Below are positions 23,369 through 32,849 of a DNA stretch of 46,938 nucleotides, one piece after another (positions within the stretch are counted from its first letter, which is position 1; the number at the start of each line of letters is the position of its first letter). Position numbers and translations under genes: made by a program. Origin of the DNA: UBA1081 sp964495345 (GTDB lineage Bacteria; Bacillota; Clostridia; Oscillospirales; Acutalibacteraceae); contig CAZBVV010000003.1 in assembly GCA_964495345.1 (NCBI GenBank), positions 1 through 46,938 of the forward strand. Reading direction: 5' to 3'. The notes under the pieces are model-generated. The model was given only the letters and a program-made list of their open reading frames with translations, was not told the DNA's origin and did no database searches.

Positions 23369-26089
23369 CCTGCCACAGCATTTTTTATATTTCAGTCCGC
23401 TTCCGCAGGGGCAAGGATCGTTTCTGCCGATTTTTTCTCCTTTTTTTACGGGCTTGCTTTTTTCGGAGCCGTCACCGTTGCCGGTTGTGGTGGGTTGCAT
23501 TTTCTGTTCACGCCTTACATCTTCTTCTGTACGGAGAATTGCACAAAGTACATACTGAACGGTACCCTCACGGATGTTTGTTATCATTTCTTCAAACATA
23601 TCGAAGCCTTCCTCACGGAATGCTACAACAGGGTCTTTCTGTCCGTATGCTTTAAGGCTTACACCTCTCTTGAGCTGTTCCATGGCGTCAATGTGATCCA
23701 TCCAACGGATGTCAACGTTTTCGATAAGAGCCTTGTGTTCAAGAGCTTTGAAAAGCTGTTCGCCGTATTTTTCTTTCTGAGCTTTAAGTTTTGCCTCTGC
23801 AATATCGAGCATCTGGTCAAGGATTGACTCCTGATCTGTTTCGCTCAAAAGGACAGTATCACCCAGAAGCCATGCATATTTGCTTTTGAGACCCTCAATG
23901 TTCCAATCGGCAGGACGGTTTGACTTGGGACAGTAGAAAGCTACCGCATCGGAAATACTGTCAATAATCATCTTGCGGATTGTCATATCAAGATCAACGC
24001 CGTCAAGAACATCGTTACGCTGTTTGTAAATGATTTCACGCTGTTTGCTCATTACGTCGTCGTATTTTAAAACGTTCTTACGTGTTGCAAAGTGGTTGCC
24101 CTCAACTTTTTTCTGTGCAGTCTCGATGCTTTTTGAGAAAAACTTCATATCGAGAATCATATCGTCTGAGGCGTTGAGTGAATTGAGAACGTTGAAGAAC
24201 CTGTCACCTGCAAAAAGTCTTATAAGGTCATCTTCTGCTGAAATGAAGAATCGGCTTGTACCGGGGTCACCCTGACGGCCTGCACGACCTCTTAACTGAT
24301 TGTCTATTCGTCTTGACTCGTGTCTTGACGTACCGATAATGAAAAGACCGCCTGCATCAATTACCTGCTGTTTTTCGCTTGCAATTTCAGCTTTGTATTT
24401 AGCTTCAAGATCTTTGTAAATACGGCGTGCTTCAAGGATTTCTTCGTTGTCGGTTTCTGCAAATCCGGAGGCTTCTGCAATAAGCTCATCCGTCATATTC
24501 TCCATTTTACGCATTTCGGCTTTTGCAAGGAATTCCGCATTACCGCCCAGAAGAATATCCGTTCCTCGACCTGCCATGTTCGTTGCGATTGTAACTGCAC
24601 CGAATTTACCTGCCTGTGCTATGATTTCGGCTTCTTTGTCGTGATACTTGGCGTTAAGAACGCTGTGCTTGATGCCGTTCTTTTTAAGAACTTTACTGAG
24701 TTGTTCGGATTTTTCAATACTTACCGTACCTACAAGCACGGGCTGACCTTTTGCATGAAGCTCTTTGATAAGTTCAACAATCGCATTGAATTTTGCACTT
24801 TCCGATTTATACAATGCATCGGGCAGGTCAACTCTTATCATGGGTTTGTTTGTGGGAATGGCTATAACGTCAAGGCTGTAAATCTCCTGGAATTCATCAC
24901 TTTCCGTCATAGCTGTACCTGTCATACCTGAAAGCTTTGAGTAAAGACGGAAATAATTCTGGAATGTGATGGTTGCAAGAGTTTTGGACTCGGAACGGAC
25001 GTTTACTCCTTCCTTTGCCTCAATAGCCTGATGCAGACCTTCGTTGTAACGTCTGCCAATCATAATACGACCTGTGAATTCGTCAACGATAAGAACCTGA
25101 CCGTCTTTTACCACATAGTCGATATCTTTTTTCATAATACCGTGAGCTTTGATTGCCTGGTTAAGATGATGCTGGAGTGTAAGGTTTTCCGCATCCATAA
25201 GGTTTGCAAGATTGAACCAGCTCTCGGCTTTTGCAATACCGTTCTTTGTGAATGTTGCACTTTTTGCTTTTTCGTCAACGATATAATCGTAGGTGTCATC
25301 TTCGGCTTGTGCGTCAATTTCAACCTTTGAATCAAGCTCTTTTATTCTCTTTTCTTTAAGAGTTCTTACAAAACTGTCTGCCTGTTTGTAAAGGTCGGAG
25401 GATTTGTCACCTCTGCCCGAAATGATAAGGGGAGTTCTCGCTTCGTCAATAAGGATAGAGTCAACCTCGTCCACGATGGCGAAAACATGACCTCTTTGTA
25501 CACGCATTTCCTTGTAGGCAACCATGTTGTCACGCAGATAGTCAAATCCCATTTCATTGTTTGTGCCGTAGGTGATATCTGCATCGTATGCGGCTTTTTT
25601 CTCTTCTCTGTCTGCACCCTGTACTACAAGACCTACCGTAAGTCCCATAAAACGGTATACTTTACCCATCCATTCCGAGCCGTGTCTTGCAAGGTAGTCG
25701 TTAACGGTAACGATATGAACGCCTTTGCCTGTAAGAGCGTTAAGGTATGCAGGGAGAGTTGCAACAAGAGTTTTACCTTCACCTGTTTTCATTTCCGCAA
25801 TTCTGCCCTGATGAAGAACGATACCGCCCAATATCTGAACAGGAAACGGCTTCATTCCCAATACACGCCATGCCGCCTCACGGCAAGTGGCAAATGCCTC
25901 GGGAAGAATATCATCAAGTGTTTCGCCCTTTGCAAGACGTTCTTTGAATTCGGGAGTTTTAGCCTGAAGCTCGGCATCGGTTAATTTTTCAAATTCAGGT
26001 TCAAGAGCAAGCACCTTTTGCTGAACGGGCTTTATTCTCTTGAGCTCTTTTTCGGAGTAGTCACCGAAAATTTTGGTAAGTAAAGACAA
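23363..26089 (-). CDS. secA: Preprotein translocase ATPase SecA
   Basis: The protein has 908 residues and is complete. Features in order: IQILGG-like nucleotide-binding start (PFPVQILGGIVLHQGRIAEM), Walker A MKTGEGKT, VNDYLARHGSEWMG, the DEVDSILIDEARTPLIISG Walker B region, preprotein-binding domain, GRGTDILLGG in the second motor domain, the helical scaffold, and the C-terminal zinc motif RNDPCPCGSGLKYKKCC. SecA drives export of unfolded proteins through SecYEG, including the secreted proteins encoded here. The start is TTG, preceded by GGAAAGGATG. The final Gln and stop are inside a repeat element. Confidence 0.98.
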   Translation of the reverse strand: MSLLTKIFGDYSEKELKRIKPVQQKVLALEPEFEKLTDAELQAKTPEFKERLAKGETLDDILPEAFATCREAAWRVLGMKPFPVQILGGIVLHQGRIAEMKTGEGKTLVATLPAYLNALTGKGVHIVTVNDYLARHGSEWMGKVYRFMGLTVGLVVQGADREEKKAAYDADITYGTNNEMGFDYLRDNMVAYKEMRVQRGHVFAIVDEVDSILIDEARTPLIISGRGDKSSDLYKQADSFVRTLKEKRIKELDSKVEIDAQAEDDTYDYIVDEKAKSATFTKNGIAKAESWFNLANLMDAENLTLQHHLNQAIKAHGIMKKDIDYVVKDGQVLIVDEFTGRIMIGRRYNEGLHQAIEAKEGVNVRSESKTLATITFQNYFRLYSKLSGMTGTAMTESDEFQEIYSLDVIAIPTNKPMIRVDLPDALYKSESAKFNAIVELIKELHAKGQPVLVGTVSIEKSEQLSKVLKKNGIKHSVLNAKYHDKEAEIIAQAGKFGAVTIATNMAGRGTDILLGGNAEFLAKAEMRKMENMTDELIAEASGFAETDNEEILEARRIYKDLEAKYKAEIASEKQQVIDAGGLFIIGTSRHESRRIDNQLRGRAGRQGDPGTSRFFISAEDDLIRLFAGDRFFNVLNSLNASDDMILDMKFFSKSIETAQKKVEGNHFATRKNVLKYDDVMSKQREIIYKQRNDVLDGVDLDMTIRKMIIDSISDAVAFYCPKSNRPADWNIEGLKSKYAWLLGDTVLLSETDQESILDQMLDIAEAKLKAQKEKYGEQLFKALEHKALIENVDIRWMDHIDAMEQLKRGVSLKAYGQKDPVVAFREEGFDMFEEMITNIREGTVQYVLCAILRTEEDVRREQKMQPTTTGNGDGSEKSKPVKKGEKIGRNDPCPCGSGLKYKKCCGRQ

Positions 26090-26127
26090 TGCTATTACAT
26101 CCTTTCCAATTTATATATAATGTATCA

Positions 26128-26754
26128 TTAAATTTTCTTTTTGCAAAAAGAATTCATAATGCAGTTTTCACATTTCGGTTTTCTTGAATCGCAAACTGCT
26201 CTGCCGTGCAAAACGGCTCTGTGGCAAAAATCGTTACTTTCCTGCGGCGGAAGAAGCTTTTTAAGGCACAGTTCCACTTTATATGGATCTTTTGTGTCAA
26301 CAAGACCTAATCTGTTTGAGATTCTTATTAAATGAGTGTCTGCAACGACGGCAGGCTTGCCGTATACGTCACCCACGATAAGATTTGCGGTTTTTCTGCC
26401 TACGCCGGGGAGCTTTGTAAGGTCGTCAATGTTGTCGGGAACTTTGCCGTCAAAGTCAGACAGTATCATTTGCGAAAGACCTATAATGTCCTTTGCTTTC
26501 TGCCTGAAAAAGCCGCAACTGTGAATGATTTTTTCAATATCATCCACATCGGCATTTGCAAAATCTTGTGCAGCAGGATATTTTGCAAACAATTCGGGAG
26601 TTACAATGTTTACTCTTGCATCCGTGCATTGTGCAGAAAGTCGGGTGGCAATAAGCAAATGCAAGGGGTTATCCGCAACAAGTGAGCATACGGCATCCGG
26701 ATATTCAGTTTTTAAAGCCTCTACGGCGTTCAGAGCAATTTCTTTTTTTGTCAT
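26128..26754 (-). CDS. nth: Endonuclease III (DNA glycosylase/AP lyase)
   Basis: The protein has 208 residues. The helix-hairpin-helix LPGVGRKTA, the catalytic Asp in VADTHLIR and the 4Fe-4S ligands CX6CX2CX5C (CDSRKPKCENCIMNSFC) are all present, so it should remove oxidised pyrimidines and cut at abasic sites. The start at 26754 is only 4 bases after the stop of the upstream dockerin-protein gene and has no clear Shine-Dalgarno site, which suggests translation by re-initiation. An earlier in-frame extension overlaps that gene and is rejected. Confidence 0.95.
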   Translation of the reverse strand: MTKKEIALNAVEALKTEYPDAVCSLVADNPLHLLIATRLSAQCTDARVNIVTPELFAKYPAAQDFANADVDDIEKIIHSCGFFRQKAKDIIGLSQMILSDFDGKVPDNIDDLTKLPGVGRKTANLIVGDVYGKPAVVADTHLIRISNRLGLVDTKDPYKVELCLKKLLPPQESNDFCHRAVLHGRAVCDSRKPKCENCIMNSFCKKKI

Positions 26755-26758
26755 AGCT

Positions 26759-28249
26759 TTAGAATTTGTCAATACCTGCTGAAACACGCAGGATTTTTCT
26801 TGCATCGGAGGCGGTAATTTCACTGTCGAAATTTACATCTGCCGCATTATAAGAATTTTCATCAAGGTATTCAAGGTTTGCCGCAGAGCGAAGAGCAAGA
26901 CGGGCATCCGCCGCGGTAACATCGCCGTCACCGTTAACATCGCCTAAAATTCTTTGGGGTCTGTCTGCAACCGTGTATTGAAACTCCGTTTCAAATTCTC
27001 CGTAGATTACTTTTACCGTGTATTTACCTATTGTTGACGTGTCAATTTCATGTAACAGCTCATATCCGCTTTGAAGCAGCTTTGTTTCACCGCTGTTGTA
27101 CACAATATATACTTTAAGATTGCTGAAATCCACATCCATACCTGTGTAACTGCCCACGACTGCTGTTTCATCGGTTGTGATTCCCGTTTCTTCAAGAGCA
27201 AGGACAGTATAGTCGAATGCAACGTATTTGTCCATGAAATAAATTTTTGCGGTATGTGTGCCGACGAGCATATTGTTATACTCAATGTTGAAATCCGTTA
27301 TATTTTCCGTTGTGCCGTTGTTGTACGTTGCCTGCAATTCAAAATCGGAAGTTTTGAAATTTTGCCCTTGATATATAGTGGGATTTGAGGGGATTTTGAT
27401 GATTTTAAGGCTTTTTACCGATTTTTCCGATACGTAAATATGGAATGATGCTTCAATTTCGGGGTACAGATATGTTACAGTAACTTTGTATGTACCGGGT
27501 TCAAGTGCAGAATCACCCTCGGTAACGCCTGAAATTGTATAATGATTGCTGTCGAGCTTTATGCCCGTGCCGTTATCTCTGCCGTCGCTGAAATATGCCG
27601 TAACGACCAGTCCTTCAAAGGATATTGCCTCGCCCTCTATATATGATGTTTTTGACGGAAGTGTAAGCACGATACCTGTAACCGGCACTTTTACTACGGA
27701 AATTGAATAGCTTGTTCTGAATCCGCCGTAATAAATATTAACAGACTTTTCGCCGTAAGTGTCGAGTTCAGGGAATGAAACCGTGTAGCCTGTAATTTTC
27801 ATTGTAGAGCTGTATTCATCATTAAAAACAACAGAGACTTCAAGTCCGCTGATATCTGCAACATCTTCACCCTCAATGTATGTCAGTTTTGAGGGCAACT
27901 GAGTAATTTTTATGTCTTTTACGCCTTCTATGGTGTTGCCGTCTGTAACAGAGGGCATGGATGACTTGAATTCAACACCCGACGATAAATTAATCCAGCC
28001 GTAAATTCCGTCGTAAACGGTATATCCGAATGAGCCGGAAATTTCAATAACGTTGAGTATTGCATCTTTTCTTGCCGTTACATTAAAATCAAATGTTTCT
28101 TCCGCATCTTCGTAGAGCTTTACGCCGTTGCTGTCTGTGACGAGATATGAGCCTGCTGCGTAATTTTCTTTTGCAAAAGAAGCGAAAAATGCCGATAATG
28201 TCAACATGATTGCAATCACAGCAATAATAATTGAAATTCGCTTTTGCAT
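26759..28249 (-). CDS. Secreted multi-domain protein with Ig-like repeats and C-terminal dockerin-like module
   Basis: The protein has about 496 residues. A signal peptide or N-terminal anchor (MQKRISIIIAVIAIMLTLSA) is followed by an SH3-like segment (VTDSNGVKLYED...YGWINLSSG), then about four bacterial Ig-like domains of about 80 residues, each with a TYIEGE- or GQNF-like opening and GTYKVTV-like closing strand, and a dockerin-like pair of Ca-binding loops at the end (DVNGDGDVTAADARLALR and DVNFDSEITASDARKILR). The loops keep D-x-N-x-D-x-x ligands. A surface or extracellular binding role is inferred. AAAGGCGGG favours ATG 28249; ATG 28255 is in frame. Confidence 0.85.
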   Translation of the reverse strand: MQKRISIIIAVIAIMLTLSAFFASFAKENYAAGSYLVTDSNGVKLYEDAEETFDFNVTARKDAILNVIEISGSFGYTVYDGIYGWINLSSGVEFKSSMPSVTDGNTIEGVKDIKITQLPSKLTYIEGEDVADISGLEVSVVFNDEYSSTMKITGYTVSFPELDTYGEKSVNIYYGGFRTSYSISVVKVPVTGIVLTLPSKTSYIEGEAISFEGLVVTAYFSDGRDNGTGIKLDSNHYTISGVTEGDSALEPGTYKVTVTYLYPEIEASFHIYVSEKSVKSLKIIKIPSNPTIYQGQNFKTSDFELQATYNNGTTENITDFNIEYNNMLVGTHTAKIYFMDKYVAFDYTVLALEETGITTDETAVVGSYTGMDVDFSNLKVYIVYNSGETKLLQSGYELLHEIDTSTIGKYTVKVIYGEFETEFQYTVADRPQRILGDVNGDGDVTAADARLALRSAANLEYLDENSYNAADVNFDSEITASDARKILRVSAGIDKF

Positions 28250-28286
28250 TTTCATCCCGCCTTTATACCTTTATATAATCTTAATC

Positions 28287-28315
28287 ATTATAATATATTT
28301 TTACTGTAATGTCAA
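28287..28315 (-). promoter_or_regulatory. Consensus promoter of the Ig/dockerin gene
   Basis: Minus strand TTGACA, 17-bp spacer, TATAAT, a perfect match. Confidence 0.8.
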
Positions 28316-28336
28316 ATGCTATGTTTTGTAAAAAGG

Positions 28337-28356
28337 GCACGCAAAATTTCGTGCGT
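28337..28356 (-). terminator. Second hairpin after the M23 gene
   Basis: GCACG...CGTGC-type hairpin followed on the minus strand by CCTTTTTAC; it backs up the terminator at 28383. Confidence 0.5.
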
Positions 28357-28382
28357 TGAGTTTTTAGAGCTGCACAAATGAA

Positions 28383-28415
28383 AAAGGAACAGTAAAATCA
28401 GTTTACTGCACCTTT
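28383..28415 (-). terminator. Terminator of the M23 peptidase gene
   Basis: Minus strand AAAGGTGCAGTAAA / TTTACTGTTCCTTT stem (one mismatch) followed by TT and a T-rich run. Confidence 0.8.
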
Positions 28416-28444
28416 ACATTTATATTTTTTCTTTTTGCGGCAAA

Positions 28445-29155
28445 TTACTGTTCATAATATCCCATAATCTCCAACGGGTCGGCAATTTCGCCGTTGACTT
28501 TAATTTCCAGATGAATATGGGGATAATCTGCATCCGATTCTGCGGGAATAGTGCTTAAAGTTCCGATTTTGTCCCCTTGTTCAACTTTCATTCCCTTTGC
28601 AACGGTATCACTTGAGGTAACACCGTAATAGCTTGCAACTACACCGCCTCCGTGGTTGACGGTTATAACCGAACCCATAACGGCATTTTCTTCAATGTCG
28701 GTAATCGTGCCGTCTGCAATAGCCTTGACTCCGTCACCGTAGTTGCCGTTAAAATCTACGCCGTCGTGAGTTCTCCAATCGTTCATTACGGAGTTGTACA
28801 CGGGTACACCCATGCTGTAATCATCACCTATATCCGTGCCGAGAGGCAAAATGTATGACGCAGGTGCACTGTCTGCCGTGACGGTTTCCTGAGTTGCAGA
28901 TTCGGTGGTAGTTTCTAAGGTAACTTCCGTTGCGGGAACAATAAGAGTTTCGGTGTATCTTGTGTCGGGTACGTTGTTAAGCTCTGCTTCAACGTTTTCA
29001 TCTGCAGGGGCGGCGGTGGTAGTTTCCGTGTCACGGGCAATATCCCTTGATGTAACCGTTGCAACAGCCATAATTGCAATAATGAGCATAATTGAACTGA
29101 CGGCTATTGAATATTTTTTAATTTTCTGCTGAGCATTTTCTTTCTCGTTATTCAC
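28445..29155 (-). CDS. Membrane-anchored M23 (LytM) peptidase, SpoIIQ-like
   Basis: The protein has 236 residues. It starts with GTG after GAAAGGATG. A single N-terminal membrane segment (about 16-34) is followed by a Thr/Glu-rich linker (about 38-95) and a C-terminal LytM domain with HDGVD (HxxxD) and HIHLE (HxH), the complete zinc-ligand set. It should cut peptidoglycan cross-links on the outer face of the membrane. The architecture and the SigF-like promoter candidate upstream fit SpoIIQ, which in many Clostridia keeps the ligands; a vegetative cell-wall peptidase is the alternative. Confidence 0.85.
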   Translation of the reverse strand: MNNEKENAQQKIKKYSIAVSSIMLIIAIMAVATVTSRDIARDTETTTAAPADENVEAELNNVPDTRYTETLIVPATEVTLETTTESATQETVTADSAPASYILPLGTDIGDDYSMGVPVYNSVMNDWRTHDGVDFNGNYGDGVKAIADGTITDIEENAVMGSVITVNHGGGVVASYYGVTSSDTVAKGMKVEQGDKIGTLSTIPAESDADYPHIHLEIKVNGEIADPLEIMGYYEQ

Positions 29156-29187
29156 TGAAAAGCATCCTTTCGTATATTACTGTGAAT

Positions 29188-29216
29188 ATTTTGAACATAT
29201 ATTGATGCTTTTATGC
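29188..29216 (-). promoter_or_regulatory. Possible SigF/SigG-type promoter of the M23 gene
   Basis: Minus strand GCATA, 15-bp spacer, GTTCAAAAT, close to the SigF pattern (GYATA-N15-GGNNANAAT) with one mismatch. No good sigma-A promoter is visible. Confidence 0.35.
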
Positions 29217-29239
29217 AGCAAAAACAGAATATTTTGGAT

Positions 29240-29268
29240 TTGACATTGATCTTTTGCTGTGTTATTAT
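29240..29268 (+). promoter_or_regulatory. Promoter of the internal-dockerin protein gene
   Basis: TTGACA, 17-bp spacer, TATTAT, 33 bases before the ATG, which is preceded by GGAGGATG. Confidence 0.7.
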
Positions 29269-29301
29269 AAATATGGTATATTCTATTGGAGGATGAAATA
29301 A

Positions 29302-30780
29302 ATGAAAAAGAGGATTATTAAGTCTGCTTTGGCGTTGATGCTTAGCCTTTGCATTACGTTCGGCGGTATGTTGCCCGTTTTTGCCGAAGATAATGTATTC
29401 GGCACGATTCTGGGTATGCTTAACGGTACAACATCGGGCAGCTCAATAAATGTAGGCGAAATGCTTTTTGATATGATAACGGAAGAAAGCAATAAGGAAT
29501 CCGCTATCGACAAAATGGTAAATAATCTTAAAGACAAATTTACAGGCACAGGCAGTACGCAAGAACCTGATACGGATGATGACGAAGAAGTCCCCGTTGA
29601 GATTGATCCCGGTGCGGCGGCAAATGTTGCGGAACTGTTTAATATTACGGTTAACGAAATCAAAAAAGGTACGCCGTCTTTCACAAAAACCACAACTGCA
29701 ACAATGGATAAAGAAATTTCTCAGAGTTTGCAGGGAGGTCTGGGCGTTGTAACGGGTCTTGTAGAGTCTGTTATCGGTACAAAAGATATTTTTGCAGGTG
29801 TGCTTGACGGCTATAGTACGGAAACAAACACCGTCATCGAGCATTTTGAATCGGGTAACGACATTATAAATAACGTTTCCGTTGCAGGTCAGGATTATGT
29901 TGCCTGTATCACCGCAGACGATATTTACGATTACACTGTTTCAATTTATTCCACAGGCAGATACAAAATGCACATCGATCTTAAAGATGTTGAGGGTTCG
30001 GCGGCACAAAGCGGACTTTCTCATGTTTTTGACACTACCGATAAGGCATTTGCAACTATAGAACTTGGCACAACATCAATTAATATCAACGTTAAACTCA
30101 AATACACAGGCTGTTATGTGGAGTGTGCCGTTGACAGACGCGGCAATATTCAGAGCTTTACTACTCACATGGGTATAACGTTCCTTTTTCAGCAGGAAGA
30201 CGGCACATATTCAACCGTAATGCCTTATTTTGATGTGGATTTTGAAAAAGAGGGCATAATTTACACCGTTACAACCGAATACTCCGATTTTGAATATGAT
30301 TTAAGATATGTGGGTGATGCCAACGGTGACGGCGATGTGAATTCATCTGATGCTCGACTTATTCTTCGTGCTTCTTCACAGCTTGAAACACTTTCAGAAA
30401 TTACTGAAGCCTATTGCGACGTTGACGGCAACGGCATTATTGCTGCCGCAGATGCAAGAGTCGTATTAAGAGCCTCTGCGATGCTTGACGTTCTGCCGAC
30501 AACAGAAGAACTTTTGGGTATTACTCAGTATGAAAAGTCCGAATCCGTGCAGAATCATGTTGACGATTTGTTGATTCTTCTTCTTGCATATCAGACTGCG
30601 GCAGACGAAGAGACCAAAAAACAGTTGCAGGATGCCTATGACGATGTTTACAGCGAACCAACGGAAGATGAAACCACAGGCACGCTTAATACTACAACCG
30701 AAAAAGTAAACGATTATGTTGACCTGTTTGGCAGTATATTGGGCGGAGATTTTTCTTCACTCGGTAATTTGCTTGGCTAA
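29302..30780 (+). CDS. Secreted protein with internal dockerin-like module
   Basis: The protein has 492 residues. A signal peptide (1-28, ending PVFAED) is followed by a Gly/Leu/Ile-rich segment, an acidic linker (86-98), a beta-rich domain of unknown family (about 105-335, only two Cys, LKYTGCYVECAVD), a dockerin-like pair of loops at 337-397 (DANGDGDVNSSDARLILR and DVDGNGIIAAADARVVLR), and another 95 residues ending FGSILGGDFSSLGNLLG. Dockerins are usually terminal; here it is internal. The end with repeated G-[ST]-[IL]-L motifs recalls the repeat protein at 36067. I do not recognise the main domain. Confidence 0.85.
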   Translation: MKKRIIKSALALMLSLCITFGGMLPVFAEDNVFGTILGMLNGTTSGSSINVGEMLFDMITEESNKESAIDKMVNNLKDKFTGTGSTQEPDTDDDEEVPVEIDPGAAANVAELFNITVNEIKKGTPSFTKTTTATMDKEISQSLQGGLGVVTGLVESVIGTKDIFAGVLDGYSTETNTVIEHFESGNDIINNVSVAGQDYVACITADDIYDYTVSIYSTGRYKMHIDLKDVEGSAAQSGLSHVFDTTDKAFATIELGTTSININVKLKYTGCYVECAVDRRGNIQSFTTHMGITFLFQQEDGTYSTVMPYFDVDFEKEGIIYTVTTEYSDFEYDLRYVGDANGDGDVNSSDARLILRASSQLETLSEITEAYCDVDGNGIIAAADARVVLRASAMLDVLPTTEELLGITQYEKSESVQNHVDDLLILLLAYQTAADEETKKQLQDAYDDVYSEPTEDETTGTLNTTTEKVNDYVDLFGSILGGDFSSLGNLLG

Positions 30781-30790
30781 AATATAATAA

Positions 30791-30822
30791 AAAAATCAGC
30801 CGATTCGTCGGCTGATTTTTTT
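30791..30822. terminator. Bidirectional terminator between convergent genes
   Basis: AATCAGCCGA / TCGGCTGATT stem with a TTCG loop and T-runs on both strands. Confidence 0.9.
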
Positions 30823-30884
30823 GTCACTAAACTAATGTGAGTTTGAATGAAAATGGTTGTTGCGATACGGCAAACGTCGTTTGC

Positions 30885-32831
30885 TTAATCTTTAATAACA
30901 ATCATTTGATGAATGTCAACCTTTGGAACGGTAAATTCTGCTCTGCCGTTGTTGTATTCAAAGGGTAACTCCTCTCCGGTCAATGCAACGGTTACTTTTG
31001 AGGGCTTTGAGTTGTGTTTAACGGAGCATCGGACATTATAAAGGGGTACGGTATCTTCAATAACTTCGGTTTTTTCTCCTCTTACGGTTGTGTGGGCAAA
31101 AAGAAGATGAAGAATGTTTCTGCTTTCATTTTCCTGTCTTGTATATGTCACAACTGCTCTGTCGGGAATGTCTGCAAAAACAGTTGTTTCATCACCCATT
31201 AATTTCTTTGCAACAAAAGAGAACAGCTCTTTAAAACAAAGATGTCCGTGCTTTGCATAAGCTGTGAAAATATCCCAGCCGATGTATGCAATATTCCCTT
31301 TGATTACAGCACCCGCCAATGTTTCATCGGGATTGTTTGGGGCGTGCATATGAGAACAGAAGTGTTCAGCGGTTCTGTTGAAATACGGATTTTGCATGTA
31401 TGCCACGGTTTCACATTCAATGGGTTCGATGTTGAAAGAATTGCAACGCATTATGTATTCTGTTGTGCCGTTGACTGTTTCATAGCAAGGAATAAGATAT
31501 GTTGGTTTGAATTCATTTTTCCTTATAAATTTTGCACCCGTATCAAGGAAAAATTCACCGTTCTTTGTCAATGCTTTACCGCTTGCAATAACTTTGCCGC
31601 CACATTTTACAAAGTTGCGTATTTTTTCAATCAGTTTGTCATCAGTTATATTGACATCGGGAAAAATCAGCATTTTATACTTTGAAAAATCCATAGTCGG
31701 GTCAATAAAGTTGTAAAGATAGTTGCATTCAAGGAGCATTCTGTTTGCACCTATATCAGCTTTTGAATCACGCTTGCCTGTAAGTGCTTCTGCACTTAAA
31801 ACTGCGATGTCCGCAACATTTACCGCATCATTGAGCCATGGTTCTTTTGCTTCAATCAGAGAATAGGCTTTTCCGATAAGGTTGTAGGTTGTCATATTCA
31901 TTTCACTTAAAGGATGCATCTGGTCGCCTATTGAACAGCCTGCACCGTTTGCAACGCTTAATGATGTTTCATAAATCAATGCATTCGGATGCTTGAAACC
32001 GCCGAATTCACCCCAGGAATGGTGAAATTTGCCTGTCATACCAAGGAAATCGGTATCTTTAAGAGAACGTACATAAGCGGCAGAAAGAGGGAAGTGGTCG
32101 TATCCCCAACCGCCTGTGGGCAGACTTTCAAGCTCAAGATGTGTATTGCTTTCTATAAAACTGTAATCACCTTTGGGAATGTGTCCGCTGTTGTGGAAAA
32201 TAGTGGTTGTTTTGCTGTATTTTCTTACGGCATTGTTTGTGGCTTCTATGTATTTGTTAAGTGTAATCGTTGCAAATGCCTGACGGTCATCCTCGGATTC
32301 TATATCCAGACCGAGATTTTTCATATCAGCCTGACATTTTGAGCAGTAGCACTCTCTTGCTGCAACGATATCAAGGAATATACCGCAAGGGTTGTATTTC
32401 TGCATAACCTCTTCAATCTGTCGGCAAAGTAAATCAAGATATCCTGTGTTGAAGCAAAGCAGGTGGAAGTGAGCTTCATTTTCATATTCTTCGCAGTCTG
32501 CCTTGTCATCTGAACGGAGAAAATGCCATTCGGGATGCCTTACATATTCTTTCTCGTCAAATCCTGCGGAAATATAAACGGGAGCGTTTACATCAATTTC
32601 TCTGCACGCTTCAAGCTGTGCTCCCAACAGGTCAAATTTAAGTTCGGGGTGCATTTCGTTGACTTCGGTGGGGTGATATGACCAACCGTGATGACATTTT
32701 GAAAACACTGTTATGGAGTTTACATGACCTGCTTTCAATGCATTTTTAAATTGTTCCTTTGAAAAATTTTTGCCTACGGGTAAAGTTCCGTTTGTATGAA
32801 AATCAAGATGAACCTGTCTTTTTCTGAGCAT
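30885..32831 (-). CDS. Beta-galactosidase-like glycoside hydrolase (GHL6-type with trimerisation domain)
   Basis: The protein has 648 residues and no signal peptide, so it is cytoplasmic. Residues about 1-330 fit the hypothetical glycosyl hydrolase 6 TIM barrel (HLDFHTNGTLPVG, KCHHGWSYHPT, GIFLDIVAARECYCSKC); residues about 340-550 resemble a beta-galactosidase trimerisation (class I glutamine amidotransferase-like) domain (KMLIFPDVNIT, GGKVIASG); a beta-sandwich closes the chain. The specific activity cannot be read. It is the last gene of a four-gene operon and starts 18 bases after the acetyltransferase stop, with AAGGAGATACAG upstream. Confidence 0.78.
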   Translation of the reverse strand: MLRKRQVHLDFHTNGTLPVGKNFSKEQFKNALKAGHVNSITVFSKCHHGWSYHPTEVNEMHPELKFDLLGAQLEACREIDVNAPVYISAGFDEKEYVRHPEWHFLRSDDKADCEEYENEAHFHLLCFNTGYLDLLCRQIEEVMQKYNPCGIFLDIVAARECYCSKCQADMKNLGLDIESEDDRQAFATITLNKYIEATNNAVRKYSKTTTIFHNSGHIPKGDYSFIESNTHLELESLPTGGWGYDHFPLSAAYVRSLKDTDFLGMTGKFHHSWGEFGGFKHPNALIYETSLSVANGAGCSIGDQMHPLSEMNMTTYNLIGKAYSLIEAKEPWLNDAVNVADIAVLSAEALTGKRDSKADIGANRMLLECNYLYNFIDPTMDFSKYKMLIFPDVNITDDKLIEKIRNFVKCGGKVIASGKALTKNGEFFLDTGAKFIRKNEFKPTYLIPCYETVNGTTEYIMRCNSFNIEPIECETVAYMQNPYFNRTAEHFCSHMHAPNNPDETLAGAVIKGNIAYIGWDIFTAYAKHGHLCFKELFSFVAKKLMGDETTVFADIPDRAVVTYTRQENESRNILHLLFAHTTVRGEKTEVIEDTVPLYNVRCSVKHNSKPSKVTVALTGEELPFEYNNGRAEFTVPKVDIHQMIVIKD

Positions 32832-32849
32832 ATTATCTGTATCTCCTTG

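Noticed and set aside
23366..23827. Plus-strand frame opposite secA
   Set aside because: secA is complete and certain on the minus strand, and this frame has no start signals.
26759..30780. Cellulosome components
   Set aside because: The dockerin-like modules have Ca loops but no cohesin, scaffoldin or cellulase is in the window, so cellulosome membership is not supported.
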